DNA of 64,000 nt, taken from positions 17,827,600-17,891,599 of the forward strand of contig OY987226.1 in assembly GCA_963920705.1 (NCBI GenBank), in the 5' to 3' direction. Positions within the stretch are counted from its first letter, which is position 1. Each line of letters opens with the position of its first letter. Positions 1 through 10,544 of this stretch are shown here, one piece after another. Below the pieces are notes generated by a model. The model made no database searches, was not told where the DNA came from, and saw only the letters and a list, made by a program, of their open reading frames with translations. The position numbers were made by a program, and so were the translations under genes. The stretch is from Odiellus spinosus (Eukaryota > Arthropoda > Arachnida > Opiliones > Phalangiidae).

Positions 1-224
1 GGTGCTCAAAAAATATTTAGGTATACCCCCCATGAAAAAACTGTCAAAGTGAATGTTGCACGAAGGATCCAATTATATATAAAAGGATTTACTTTTTATC
101 AAAACTATCGTGACCTTTGACATATAAAACTGTATCAAGAACAAATTGACTAGTCCCGAGAATGTATAGGAACTGGTTTGGAAGTGAAATCATATTTTGT
201 TTCCAAGCTTTATTTAAAAAAATT

Positions 225-885
225 GTAATCAACAATATAATTTAACGTAATCAACAAAATAATTTAACGTAATCAACGAGATAATTTAACGTAATCAACG
301 AGATAATTTAACGTAATCAACGAGATCATTTAACGTAATCAACGAGATCATTTAACGTAATCAACGAGATAATTTAACGTAATCAACGAGATAATTTAAC
401 GTAATCAACGAGATAATTTAACGTAATCAACGAGATAATTTAACGTAATCAACGAGATAATTTAACGTAATCAACGAGATAATTTAACGTAATCAACGAG
501 ATAATTTAACGTAATCAACGAGATAATTTAACGTAATCAACGAGATAATTTAACGTAATCAACGAGATAATTTAACGTAATCAACGAGATAATTTAACGT
601 AATCAACGAGATAATTTAACGTAATCAACGAGATAATTTAACGTAATCAACGAGATAATTTAACGTAATCAACGAGATAATTTAACGTAATCAACGAGAT
701 AATTTAACGTAATCAACGAGATAATTTAACGTAATCAACGAGATAATTTAACGTAATCAATGAGATAATTTAACGTAATCAACGAGATAATTTAACGTAA
801 TCAACGAGATAATTTAACCTTATCAACGAGATAATTTAACGTAATCAACGAGATAATTTAACGTAACCAACAATAAAATTTAAAA
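225..885. repeat. 22-bp minisatellite, about 30 copies
   Basis: Near-perfect head-to-tail array of a 22-bp unit made of GTAATCAACGAGAT followed by AATTTAAC. The first two copies and the last copy are the most diverged (AACAATAT, AACAAAAT, AACAATAAAA), the usual pattern of homogenised centres and decaying edges. Internal variants are few: two adjacent copies with GAGATCATTT near 320-360, one TGAGAT copy near 760, and one AACCTTATC copy near 810. The unit has TAA in two frames, so it codes for nothing. Confidence 0.97.
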
Positions 886-1549
886 AAAATCCAAAAAATT
901 AGAACTAAAATTGACAGTTGTTAACCGACGCTTTCCCTTCGTCTCATTATGGAAATTTCTCGGTGCATATTGCAGTTAGAGAATAATATTGGGAAAAGCG
1001 TTTTGATTAAATGTATAGGCGTAGGGAGTATAAAGTGAAAACTTGTTCGGTCTCTCGCTTCTCCGTACGGTTCGTACGCGAACCTAGGAGACGTTAATCC
1101 GTGATTAGGACCCAGCCGGTTCTCCCCGAGTTATAGTTCGTTATAGAGTTGGAAAAGGGGGGGAGGGGGGAGAACGGACGGACTTAAGCTTCGTCAACTA
1201 ATTCGTTTCTGGTTCGGTAAACACGTGCCAAAATGAAAAATCGTTATATAACTCGGCCCACCCAACTTGGCTTTATAACTCCGACAGGCTTAGAAGCTTC
1301 GCATTGTTTCGAGTTCAGATTTCACTATAATTAAAGATTAATTACTACATAACAGTTATTATGGAAATTTATAATTTAGTAAAATTACGCTCTTATACCG
1401 ATTTTTCGTGTAATCCAATCGAATTAAGAGTAGCATTTTCGGAAATATTGTTTGAAAACCACCCAAACAACAAAATGGCCACAATATCAAAATATACACC
1501 GTTTTAATTTTATATAATTAGAATCTATGGTACAGAGAAATATTTTTAA
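886..1549. other. unique stretch, no gene seen
   Basis: A moderately CpG-rich patch around 1030-1200 contains a small palindrome (CGTACGGTTCGTACG, about 1066-1080) and a G-run tract with 7 and 6 consecutive G near 1157-1171. The rest is A/T-rich sequence with stops in all frames. I see no exon, RNA gene or repeat edge. Confidence 0.6.
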
Positions 1550-1894
1550 AATTACTAGTGGTTTTATATTCACAAACAATTTATCCAAGATTCAAATATC
1601 TAAAACAAACCTATCCTAGGATCGCTGCGTTCATACTAGGCCTTGGAATCGATTTAAACCGTTTCAAAATGTTTCGCTAGATTCGTGTGAACGGGAAACC
1701 GTCTTTTCTCGAATTGATTTGTATCGATTTCTTGAAGCTGCTTCTGGAACCAGTTTCATTCAGATTCGGTTTCACCAACCGATAGATAAATCGATTTATA
1801 AAGATGATGTGTTTGATTTTACCGATTCAAATCGATTAAGAAATGCTACTGTGACCGTAGTTTAAGTTATTCATTATCCGATTCCGAGCTCTAA
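1550..1894 (+). mobile_element. dispersed repeat family C, copy C1, interrupted
   Basis: The parts at about 1556-1615 and 1861-1894 match copy C2 (7059-7360) and the reverse complement of copy C3 (21797-22033). Shared landmarks are ACAAACAATTTATCC, TATCTRAAAMAARCCTA and, at the right end, TTATTCATTATCCGATTC then GAGCTCTA. Between the two parts lies about 240 bp that C2 and C3 lack and that resembles family F, so C1 appears to be a C element carrying a later insertion. The terminal TAGAGCTCGG (minus strand) is shared with the short transposon at 6111-6298. Confidence 0.75.
1623..1862. mobile_element. family F element nested in C1
   Basis: The left edge, CGCTGCGTTCATACTAGG followed by a TTGGAATCG...AAACCGTTTCAAAATG stretch, aligns with the terminal inverted repeat of F1 at 4263 (GCTACGTTCACACTTG..., TTGGAACCG..., AAACCGTTTCGAATG). 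The right edge CTACTGTGACCGTAG is a decayed version of the AGTGTGAACGCAGC end. A solo right part of the same type, with ATATCGATTAAGAAATGC, occurs at 17600-17656. Non-autonomous: no open frame. Confidence 0.6.
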
Positions 1895-4009
1895 TTACCT
1901 TTTTGTAACGGAGGTGATGCAAATTTTTTCGTTACGTTACAGGCGTTCATTACTATTCAAGAATAAGTAATGAACTTTTGATCTCAAGTATATGGCGATG
2001 TTGGAAAACTAGCCTTGAATGAACACTCTAATTGGAAGCAATTTAAATTTTTCGAAGCCAATAACATTTTGGCTTTATATACGCTATAAGATGCTCTAGA
2101 ATATTAATTAGAAGTCAATTATAATCTAGGCTAGTAAGGGATGGGAGGTTAGCCCCCTTAATTATATGGCCAGCGGCTGAGTTGCTGGATTAAATAATGA
2201 AAGCGTTGTATGTACTTCTACATTAAAAGGGAGGGAAACACCAAAATCCACTCCAAGTCGACGCAATTCCAGGAAATAATTAAAATTTCAATCGTTCCTT
2301 CGAGGGGTTTATCCCCCTTTTCGACCCCACCCCCAATCTTTGCTCAAGCCAACGGGACTGTAATCCGACGAAAACGGAATTAGGCCTATTTAATATTTAA
2401 AATTGTTTATAAGAAGCTATAGATATTCGATCTTAGAAACGGACTAATTTCCATCGTAAAACCGGGTTTAACATGAAAATTTTGGGTATTTCCAAGATTG
2501 TAATTAAAATATATATCATCCTGCATGGTTGAGAAATTTATGAAATAGGTGTCAAACGCCAACGCGTACTGATGTTTATACCTTTGGTGACGTCATTTTG
2601 GTCTTAAAATTGTACTGCTACCATTTTTTCCCGCAATACAAATGGAATTTAATTTTGCATTATTGAAAATATTTCTTTCACTGTATTCCGTCTCAAAACT
2701 TTCTAAATATCTTGTTGCTGACGTGAGTGGCAAAAAAACACATTTTTAAAGACTTTTTGTCGGATATTGTCGACTGTAGGCCGCCATTACTTCCCAACTA
2801 TGGGATAAAGGTAACCTTTGTGACGTTTCTCACCTTTTCTAGCTTTACGCCGTGTAGAGAATTTTTCCTCCCGCAAAAAGAGGTGGAAAAAAGTCTTATA
2901 GTGGCCCTGGCTATAAACCGGTTTTGCCTAAGGAAAAAAAGATCCTCCTACCCACATGGAGTCGTGGAATATGACTCGCATTCGCTAATAAAGCTAGACA
3001 AAAAATTTATTTATAAATCCCAGCTTTTACTAACGTAAAAACCGTTACGGGCGTATTTATTATAGAAGCCGTTGGCATATAGGAACGGACAGACATCAAA
3101 ACACGTGAAACTATATATATCTTTCATAGAACCGCTAAAAATAAGAAATACCATGTTCACTAATTCGTTTTTCTATATATATATATATAATGATAAATTG
3201 TTTTAACCTAATTCCATTGGGTTTAACCCTTATAAACCCTTCAAAGTTTATTTCCCCCATAAATTGACTCCACATGGGGAAGCCAACATTCCCATAATCT
3301 CTATTATCTTATAAAGTTAAGCTTTTTAGGTCCTAGCGTAGTACCAATTCGAAGTGAAATAACCCCCTTAATCCCAAATTGGATATCGCATTTCGGAAAT
3401 TATCAATGACCTTTTTTTTTCTTTTCTTTTGGCCCTCACAATTCCCAACCGACAAAAACCTCTATCGGAATTATTCTTCGGTTACAATCTTAGTATGGGT
3501 AATATTTGACCTTATAAAAACGGATTTTTCAATGGACAATATGATCCATGCTAAGATTGTAAATAGCTACGTAGAAAAGCGTGGTGTAGAAATACGATCC
3601 AGCATGCGATGCGACAATAGCCATTATCCAGATGAGCGTTATGGGGAAAGAACCCCCTTCAGTTCGCGAAACTGTTCGCGTTTAGAGGTGGAATACGGCT
3701 ATAAAACTATGTTGATAATAATTCTAGCTCTATTTAACCTTTGCCCCCGCTATTTCAATCATTAACGGAGTGAAACTTGAATTATTTTTAGTATCTATTC
3801 GAATTATTTAGTGGAATAAAATTAAAAGCACGAAATGGAAAGTTTCAAAAGGTGCCATTTTAACGTTCTCCCCCCGTTTAACCTTCATTAACTGGGTAAG
3901 AATCGAATGAAGGGGTATAGATGACCGCGTATTAGACGCCAGGGACTCGTTAAGGAATTTCATCGCTACACCCCCCCCCCTTTTATGGCTTGGAAAAAAT
4001 ACCAAAAAC
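1895..4009. other. 2.1 kb of apparently unique sequence
   Basis: No gene recognised. Open frames of 103 codons (2727-3038) and 128 codons (3379-3765) have no recognisable domain, start or splice context and look like chance in long A/T sequence. Visible small features are a consensus cAMP-response-type octamer TGACGTCA at about 2589, a (TA) run at 3172-3190, and a run of ten C at about 3971-3980. Nothing repeats elsewhere in the window as far as I could see. Confidence 0.6.
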
Positions 4010-4226
4010 TTTTCCTTTTTGGCTTTTCTTATATTATAGGTATATTTAATATAAATCGTCTTATTTCAAAGTAACCAAGTGTTCGTGCCATTTTGTCATT
4101 GGTAAATAATGATCAAAGCATTTTAAAGTCGGTAAATTTGCTAATTTAAAAATTATTTTGCTTGAAAACAAAAGTCTATCACTTTATTTGATAAAAGTAA
4201 ACAACGCCCCGGAGCTTAACGCTATA
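4010..4226 (+). mobile_element. dispersed repeat family D, copy D1
   Basis: Starts with TTTTCCTTTTTGGCTTTT and continues TATATTTAATATAAATC; this is collinear with 36706-36862 through TCATTKGTAAATAA and GTAAATTTGCWAATTTAAAA. The last part, 4165-4222 (ending CCCCGGAGCTTAACGCTAT), matches 37136-37190 in inverted orientation (GGGGGCGTTGTTTAC, AATAAAGTRATAGACTTTTG). No coding content. The family is probably a short DNA element, but its termini are not resolved. Confidence 0.7.
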
Positions 4227-4262
4227 AAGTTTATAATTTGACCTTTCCAAAACGGTTTCGAA

Positions 4263-4445
4263 AGCTACGTTCACACTTGACACTTTGGAACCGTTTTCAA
4301 ACCGTTTCGAATGTTCAAATCGACTTTCAAAGATATTAATTTTGTTTTTTGATGAAAGATCTACACGGGTGACTCCAAAATTTTAAAAATTGAGCTTTAA
4401 AAAACGGTTTAAAACTGTTTCAAAGTCTGTAGTGTGAACGCAGCT
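4263..4445. mobile_element. family F MITE-like element, copy F1
   Basis: Terminal inverted repeats of about 50 bp: AGCTACGTTCACACTT at the left and, in reverse complement, AGCTGCGTTCACACTA at the right, both continuing GACTTTGRAACNGTTTT and AAACCGTTT. About 183 bp long, non-coding. The right terminus is partly duplicated just outside (ATTGTGAACGCAGCTTA at about 4454-4470). Related copies lie at 1623-1862 and 61627-61768, and a fragment at 5682-5724. The superfamily is not assigned because no clean target-site duplication is visible. Confidence 0.8.
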
Positions 4446-5361
4446 ATAGTCTGGATTGTGAACGCAGCTTATAAAATGGCAAATTCGATTCGTCGAATCG
4501 AATAATCGGGTTTAAGAAACCGAATACTATTCGAACAGCCCTAATGGCAACTCACAATTCCATTAATTGTGCCGCTCAATGACATAGCGAACCCCGTTTT
4601 AAAACCATTGCTTCTATTTTTTCGAACAAAGTTTTTTTTGTAAGATATAACGTTCATTTTTTTATTTCTCTTTCTTCACTCTTTTTTTTTTTCTTTTTAT
4701 TTTTTTACGATTGTGTTTAAAATTTTGCCTCGCTCTCTAGGGGCTCAAAAACCATTTTTCTTTTTACTCGTTTTAGCGCAGCGTTGACACCTTTTATTAT
4801 TATTTTTTCTTCTGAAAATTTCGTTGAACGAAAAAAAAAAAAAAAAAATGTTTCTTAAGTAATAAAATGAGTAAAAGAAATAAATTGAATCGGAGGAGAG
4901 GGCTGGCGAGGATTATGCTTAAGCCTCGGCTTCTATACCATACCTCAAACTAACCCCTCCCCCCCACCCGTTTCCTAAATGAAATATGGCCCAGTGATAA
5001 ATTAAGTTTTAATTTTTGAATTTTTTCTTTCTAACTAAAGCGTCAGTTAAAATCGCTTATAAAGTTTTATGGGTTAAAGGCGCCGCTTCAAAATTTCGTA
5101 TATTCTAAAAAAAGCATTTTTTTCTTACTATAAGAATTATTCTGATTAATTAAACACCTTCTCTTAGAAATTATATTAGATTTTTAATATCAGAAAAAAA
5201 AAAATTGTAAAAATAATTGCCGCACTTCCGAGCACGAAGCGCAAACGCAACCTTGTTCACACTATAGATATTGAAACCATTTTGAATTTTAAAATTACGT
5301 GGTGACACAAGTATATTTTTGATTATGAAAAAAAAAATAATAATAACTTGAATAGTCGATT
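4446..5361. other. A/T-rich filler with homopolymer runs
   Basis: Contains a 21-bp palindrome ATTCGATTCGTCGAATCGAAT at about 4480-4500, T-rich tracts at 4620-4710, and a run of about 19 A at 4830-4848. No open frame with coding character. Confidence 0.6.
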
Positions 5362-5671
5362 GAAAGGGAAACTTGGAGCTAAAGTGGTACATATTTTTAT
5401 ATATATTTTAGGAATCGCCGTGCCAACTTATTCAAGAATTTACAAGCAATTATTAGACACGTTTTTAGTGTTTAAATTAATTTCTAAAGTTTGGTAAAGT
5501 TTGAATAAAAGTAAATATAATATATTCAAACTTTACCAAACTTTAGAAATAAATAAACACCAAAAAAGTGTCTTAATACTGTTTGAAAATTAACGAATAC
5601 TTTTTTGGCATCGTGACTCCGAAAAATAAATTCAAAATCTGTTCTATTTTTAGCCCCAAGTTTCCCTTTAA
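5362..5671. mobile_element. family B fold-back element, copy B1
   Basis: The ends are inverted copies: AAAGGGAAACTTGGAGCTA at the left and TAGCCCCAAGTTTCCCTTT at the right, followed by AA to give TTAA. Inner arms also pair: AATTTCTAAAGTTTGGTAAA and TTTACCAAACTTTAGAAAT around 5481-5555, and GGAATCGCCGTGCCA with TGGCATCGTGACTCC. About 310 bp, non-coding. Copies B2 (34422) and B3 (8085) carry extra central sequence. A decayed family F end (AGTGTGAACGCGGATT) lies immediately downstream. Confidence 0.85.
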
Positions 5672-6110
5672 ACGGATTTTGAAACGGTTTCAATGGGTTA
5701 AGTGTGAACGCGGATTTAGAGTCAAATTCTCCGTTGAAAACAGATTTTTTTTACGTTAAATATTTATCAAAACAAGGATGCGTACCCCTATGTATACTAG
5801 ACTTGTTATTGATGTGAATATACAATTTTCAAAAGCAAAATTGGTAAATGAATGTATAGATAAAGTTTATTTTTATTTATTTTTTACTTGAAACTGCACG
5901 AATGATGTAGGAAAAATAAATATTGGATGAAGTTAGTGTTTTTCGTTTTATAAATCGAACGGGCTCCAACCCTAGAGACCAGTAGAGGTGGATTTTAATA
6001 TTATAAAAGCAGAATTTGAGTTTATTCACAGAATAGAACGGTACGTTTAAGTTTTTCCGTTTTCCTTTAGGAAATTTTTATTGAAACAATGTAGCAATGG
6101 AGCTAATGTT

Positions 6111-6298
6111 TAGAGCTCGGCGTTTGGACAAGAAAATATCCGTTTGTTTTATCTTTATTCATAATTTGAAATTATCCACGGGGAGCCTATGATAAAAGCA
6201 TGTTATCGCGAATAATTTACTGAGTAATATCGATTTTTATTCATAAATAAATGATTAACCGTTATTTATGAATATTCTTGTCCAAACGCCGAGCTCTA
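6111..6298. mobile_element. 188-bp TA-flanked MITE (element K)
   Basis: Perfect 24-bp terminal inverted repeats. The left one begins TAGAGCTCGGCGTTTGGACA and continues AGAA; the right one is its exact reverse complement ending CCGAGCTCTA. The outer TA on each side is consistent with a TA target duplication, as made by Tc1/mariner-type transposases (established for that superfamily; assignment here is inference). The interior is A/T-rich with no open frame. The TAGAGCTCGG end is shared with family C. Confidence 0.88.
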
Positions 6299-6320
6299 CT
6301 AATGTTGCAACACATAAATA

Positions 6321-6512
6321 CAGGGTGGAACAGATAACAAAACTCAATAGCTTCTATGGGAAAAAATTTCAATGGGATTTTATCATTGAGCGCGTGCTAT
6401 CAAAATTAATTTTTCACGTCTGGCGCGTGTTTATAGCACGCGCTCAATGTTAAAATCCCATTGAAATTTTTTCCCATAGAAGCTATTGAGTTTTGTTATC
6501 TGTTCCACCCTG
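6321..6512. mobile_element. 192-bp MITE with 80-bp inverted repeats (element L)
   Basis: The arms at 6321-6400 and 6433-6512 are inverted copies that differ at one position of 80 (T at 6382 versus A in the partner arm). They start CAGGGTGGAACAGATAACAA. TA dinucleotides flank both ends (6319-6320 and 6513-6514). The loop is only 32 bp. The near-identity of the arms argues for recent insertion or arm-to-arm conversion. CAGGGTG-type ends with TA duplications are common in insect Tc1/mariner-like MITEs. The 61-codon frame across the left arm is a by-product of the repeat. Confidence 0.93.
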
Positions 6513-6514
6513 TA

Positions 6515-7058
6515 TAATTGTTTAAAATCAATGAATTCCCGATATTATTGTTCCATGGTACAAAAAATCAAATTTACCCTCAATGGAAAATGGCATTAGA
6601 TCGCGAAACTTTTGAAACAGGGATCAGTCAAATAAGATGACTCGCAGGTTGACTAATTAAGGTCAAAATAAAATACAAATCCCTACATTGCGCCGAAGGT
6701 AGAACACTTCTACAGGGGTAGGATTAAAAATACATTAGGACAGTAACGCCTGTTAGTTTTCTTCTTGGCAAGCACCGATGCGCGGCAGCTGAAACACATA
6801 TACAGGCGTCAAAAAAAAATTCGAACCATAGCAGCTTTTAGGTAAATACGGTAAAACTAGAAAATTCCAAAAACAAATCCAATTACGAATTCCAATTTAA
6901 ACCAGATTTTTACACTTAAGAAAAGAAAAATGTGTTTTTTTTGTTTTGTTTTTTCAAATGCAATTTTATTTAAACGAATTATTTCTATCAACTGAAACGT
7001 AAAATTACTATTTTTTTTTTTTTTCTTCTAAATCGGGATTTTTAAAGGGTTATGGATC
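6515..7058. other. spacer with weak inverted motifs
   Basis: A 17-bp stretch CACTTCTACAGGGGTAG (about 6706-6722) is the exact reverse complement of 50627-50643. The pair AACGCCTGT / ACAGGCGT at about 6744-6812 brackets 65 bp and resembles a decayed small inverted-repeat element. T-runs occur at 6930-6960 and 7010-7024. No gene seen. Confidence 0.45.
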
Positions 7059-7360
7059 TTGAAGCTAGAATGTAATAATTTAGTCAGTTCATTTCAATTT
7101 AGATTAAAATATAATTATTTTATTTCATTCTACACGGATTTCGAAAAACGTCATATTTTTATCTTCGCATTATCCGTTTGAATAAACGCGTAATTTGTTT
7201 CAAATTTCATCTCGGGATAATTCGTATCCATTTGATACGTCAGTTTATATAATTTGTGATTTTATATTAACAAACAATTTATCCGAGATTAAAATATCTG
7301 AAAAAAGCCTAATTATCAATGGATATCCTAAGTTATTCATTATCCGATTCTGAGCTGTAC
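7059..7360 (+). mobile_element. dispersed repeat family C, copy C2
   Basis: Matches the reverse complement of 21797-22033 along its length, starting TTGAAGCTAGAAT and passing TTTCATTCTACRCG, CTTCGCATTATCCGTTTGA, ACAAACAATTTATCCGAGAT and TTCATTATCCGATTC. C2 has about 50 bp, around 7180-7250, that C3 lacks; the repeated GATACG/TTTGATAC motifs there suggest a small deletion in C3 between short repeats. Non-coding. Confidence 0.85.
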
Positions 7361-8084
7361 TGAAATATTTTAAAAACCAAAATCTGAGTCCCTATAGCCC
7401 TTAAAATTTTTATTTTAAACTTAGTTTTCGCAACCAATTGAAAATTGGAGGGGAAGATTATAGCTTCGCAAGCCTAGAAGAGGTATTATTTAACATTATA
7501 AAATCGCTTTTTATATGAGACATTGTGCCCATTCTTAGATTGTAAATGATTGCATACATTATAAGAGTAGCTTTGTTGTCAACACCAATTATATTTAACA
7601 CCTCGTGAGATTAATCTAGGTGACTGTGTACAACCCGCCCCCTTCCTCCTTGTACGTTAAGTATTTGGCAAGTCTGGTGGGGCATTAGCCTCCCCTAAAA
7701 AGCGCCCTTTAAAATATGCACGATGTAAAATCCAATTGAACTTTGCATTAATTTTAAACTCTCCGTCTATTTCCCTTTTGGCTCGGGTGGACAAAATTCC
7801 CCTCTTTTGAGGATTAACTCTTTGGAATAGGTTTTGTACCGAGTTAACCCCTCCCCCTTTTCTACCTCATTCCCTCCCTTTTTCTCTTTGTATACATAAA
7901 CTAGGAGGAATGAAGATATCTCCTGCGCTTGAAGTAGTACAGTATAAGTTCAGGCGGAGTAATAGTCCTTACTTAATCATATAGGTATTAAAAGTAGTTT
8001 TTGGATAACCGCGGACGGTAACAGACGCGAATATTTGCGAGAAGAGAGAAACCAGCATATTATATTAGAAAGGAAGGGTGACTT
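7361..8084. other. unique stretch, no gene seen
   Basis: Mixed-composition sequence with pyrimidine tracts at 7840-7890. No open frame above 60 codons, no repeat edge and no splice-like exon that I could support. Confidence 0.6.
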
Positions 8085-8660
8085 TGATCTTGGACATCAA
8101 ACGCCACCCTATTTTTTTAATGTTAGGACATTACAAGCGCTATTGAAGGCCGAAATAATATGATTGACCTGAATTTATGCTTACATTTAAATTAAACCAA
8201 ACTTTAGAAATTAATTTAACTACTTAAATTGGGAATGCAACCTAACAACGAGTAATGTTTTTATCGACGATTTCTCATCGTTTAAATAGGCCTAATCCAC
8301 CAATAAAAAAATACAAACTAGAAATTTTAAAACTTACCTGAAAAATAGGCTTAGTTGAATTCATGGAGATCCTGAACTCCCCATTTAAGGATAGCGACCA
8401 ATGACATTGGTCGATGGACTTTATATGGGGAATTCAGCTAAGCCTATTTTCCTGGTAAGTTTTAAATTTATTTCTATAGTTTAATATTTTTTGTAATTTT
8501 TTTAACTGTTGGTCTTGGCCTATTTAAACGATAAGAAATCGATAAGAAATTGCTTGTTGTTAGGTTGTATTTATCCGTTAAAATTGTTTTGAATACGTTT
8601 TTTGACACGCGGTGAGTCCGAAAATAAATTCAAAAGCTGTTCCATTTTTAGCTCCAATTT
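8085..8660. mobile_element. family B element, copy B3, split by A1
   Basis: The left part, 8085-8236 (CATCAAACGCCACCCT, ATTACAAGCGCT, GAAATAATATGATTG, AACTTTAGAAATTAATTTAA), is collinear with B2 at 34550-34660. After the A1 fold-back the match resumes at 8571-8660 with TTTTGAATACGTTTTTTG and GGTGAGTCCG, as in B1 and B2. B2 is continuous across this point, so A1 inserted into a pre-existing B element. Confidence 0.8.
8237..8570. mobile_element. family A fold-back, copy A1
   Basis: Almost entirely self-complementary: GCAACCTAACAACGAGTAAT at the left pairs with the end at 8550-8568 (TTGTTGTTAGGTTG), TCTCATCGTTTAAATAGGCC with GGCCTATTTAAACGATAAGA, AACTTACCTGAAAAATAGGC with GCCTATTTTCCTGGTAAGTT. 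The centre is ATTCATGGAGATCC...GCGACCAATGACATTGGTCG. About 330 bp, arms about 150 bp, non-coding. It sits inside B3. Other copies: 10545, 17299, 35388. Confidence 0.9.
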
Positions 8661-10189
8661 TTTTGTTTTTCAATTTCATCTTCCCTTTTAGAGAAATATC
8701 CTACTTTGGCATTCAAAGTTTCCAAGTGGATATGCACTTTGTTATAAAGGGGTAGGGGTTTGGCTGCAATGTATTATTCACGCGTGCCTTGAACCCTTTA
8801 GCTCTATAGTGAACTAAACCTTCCTTTCCTCATCAGTATAAGTCTACGTAATAATTTGTCTTCTATATCCAGCATCCCTCGCTAATTCGCTCGTGACGAG
8901 AATAGAATTAATCCCATTGACAAGCCGGGCGCGCTTTCCCCTTTCATTTTAAATCTCTAGATACGATTTAACGCGACATCGTAACCGAAGCTAAAGATCG
9001 CTTTTCTCTTCGCTACCGAGTTAAGTTGACGCGGTATTCATTCAACAGCGTTACTTTTGTCATTGGAATGGACGCGAACGAGACACCGAACTAATACTAA
9101 TTCGTCAAAGTAAAAATAGACCTTTGCTAACTCGTATTCAAATTTTATTCCCTAATCTTTTGCTTGTATATATATATCTTTCGTGGTCATTTTTCTCTGT
9201 CCAACCAAAGCTTATATAACTCTTGGAGGAATTAGGTAGGAGGGGATACCGAGGGGTCAGACACTCTTGAATTCGCTGTACATCTGAGTTCACTGAGTTC
9301 AGCTATGACATTGCATTGTGTTCGAACTCTTATAAACTATGAGCTTTGATAGTGCAAAGAGTCCAAAAATTTGTACACCCGAGTTCGACTCCTATTATTT
9401 TCTTCAATGTTTGGTACCAGTTGCATTGTGGATACCATAGTCGTTCTCTTGGCACACGCTAGTCGGTCTTAACTGTACAATTATAGCGACCACGCTATAA
9501 GCTAGATAAAGTTTTAAATTTTTTTAAAAATTGAGTTTTTGGGCAAGTCGAATTTATTGTAAAAACGGCGCAATTGTAAAGAAGAGTTCCCTTATCGTGA
9601 AACTATTTATTCTCTGCCTTTTAAATACAAAAGATACAAAATTTCTCTAGCCAATCAGCGGCGCCCACTCATTTTTTGATCCCTTAATTTTATTTAACTT
9701 AATGGAAACCAACTTTTTCTATTAATTCTATTAAAGTCCGCGTCTGGTTACTCTGTGTCATATTACAGATTCCTTTAAAGGCGTGTGAAATAATGGCCTA
9801 CTTATTCTAAATGAAAGTTGGCAGAAATAGAACCTATTATATTCCACACCTATCTCGTGCAGTCGGAAAAAATCGTAACGAGACACTTTATCGCGGAATG
9901 ATATTCCACGTTAATATTAATAGGAATAAAAGTAGTATTGGTTTTATTTCCGATTGTCGATCCGAAAATAGTTGGTTTTACGAACTTTTCTCTCTGTTCT
10001 GCTCTTTCGCTTCGGTTTGAGGTTAAAGGAGGAAGGGGAGGGGTATTTTGACCTTCTTCGGAGTTGCCATACGACGTGAGCTAGTATACTTCAAGGAACC
10101 TTTACAAAGAAAGATATTCAAAAGCTTAATTTTGATTTTAATTTTGATATAATCTTTACCTCCATATTCTTTGATTAACATCATCGGCT
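8661..10189. other. 1.5 kb unique stretch
   Basis: Mixed CpG-containing sequence (8880-9080 is relatively CpG-rich). A 69-codon frame at 9811-10020 shows no recognisable domain. GAGTTCGACTCC at 9389-9400 resembles a tRNA B box, but no cloverleaf can be drawn around it. No repeat from elsewhere in the window. Confidence 0.55.
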
Positions 10190-10537
10190 ATTTTGAACAA
10201 TAGCCCCGGGCGCCATTTTTTTTAAATTTTTTTTTTTTTCAATCCTTACGTCATAAGAAATAATTTGCCGTAAAAATATTTAAGCGCAAATGGTTAGATT
10301 GGATTGGATTAGGTTAGGTTAGGTTAACCGAAAAGTTTTTAATAATTTTAAATAAAAAAGAAAGCTACAAACATTTTAATTTTAACAATTTTCAAACATT
10401 ATTTTTAACAAAACTAACCATTTGCGCATAAAATATTTAACGGCAAATTGACTCTTATGACGTAAGGATTGCAAAAAAAAAAAAAAAAAAAAAACAAAAT
10501 GGTGCCCGTGGGGTATTGTTCAAAACTGCCAGATCAT
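10190..10537. mobile_element. fold-back with poly-A/T arms and TTAGG core (M1)
   Basis: The left arm TTTTGAACAATAGCCCCGGG then CGCCATTTTT, T-run, AATCCTTACGTCATAAG, TTTGCCGT and GCGCAAATGGTTAG pairs with the right arm CTAACCATTTGCGC, ACGGCAAATT, CTTATGACGTAAGGATT, A-run of 22 (10473-10494), ATGGTGCCCGTGGGG, TATTGTTCAAAA. The asymmetric core holds GGTTAGGTTAGGTTA at 10309-10326. Two other fold-backs here have the same layout but different ends (29213 and 40811). Confidence 0.85.
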
Positions 10538-10544
10538 CTTCTTT

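Noticed and set aside
225..885. CRISPR-like array of direct repeats
   Set aside because: Units are contiguous with no unique spacers, and the DNA is eukaryotic; it is a minisatellite. The same holds for the other arrays.
1157..1171. G-quadruplex at the G7-A-G6 run
   Set aside because: Does not give four G-triplets with loops of at least one base, unlike the tract at 46892.
2727..3765. Frames of 103 and 128 codons as candidate genes
   Set aside because: No recognisable domain, no codon bias visible, no splice or promoter context; lengths are plausible by chance in this much sequence.
9389..9400. tRNA B-box-like GAGTTCGACTCC
   Set aside because: No A box at the right distance and no acceptor or anticodon stems could be drawn.
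10309..10326. True telomeric repeat block
   Set aside because: Only three to four units, inside a fold-back element and surrounded by interspersed repeats; a chromosome end would have long arrays.
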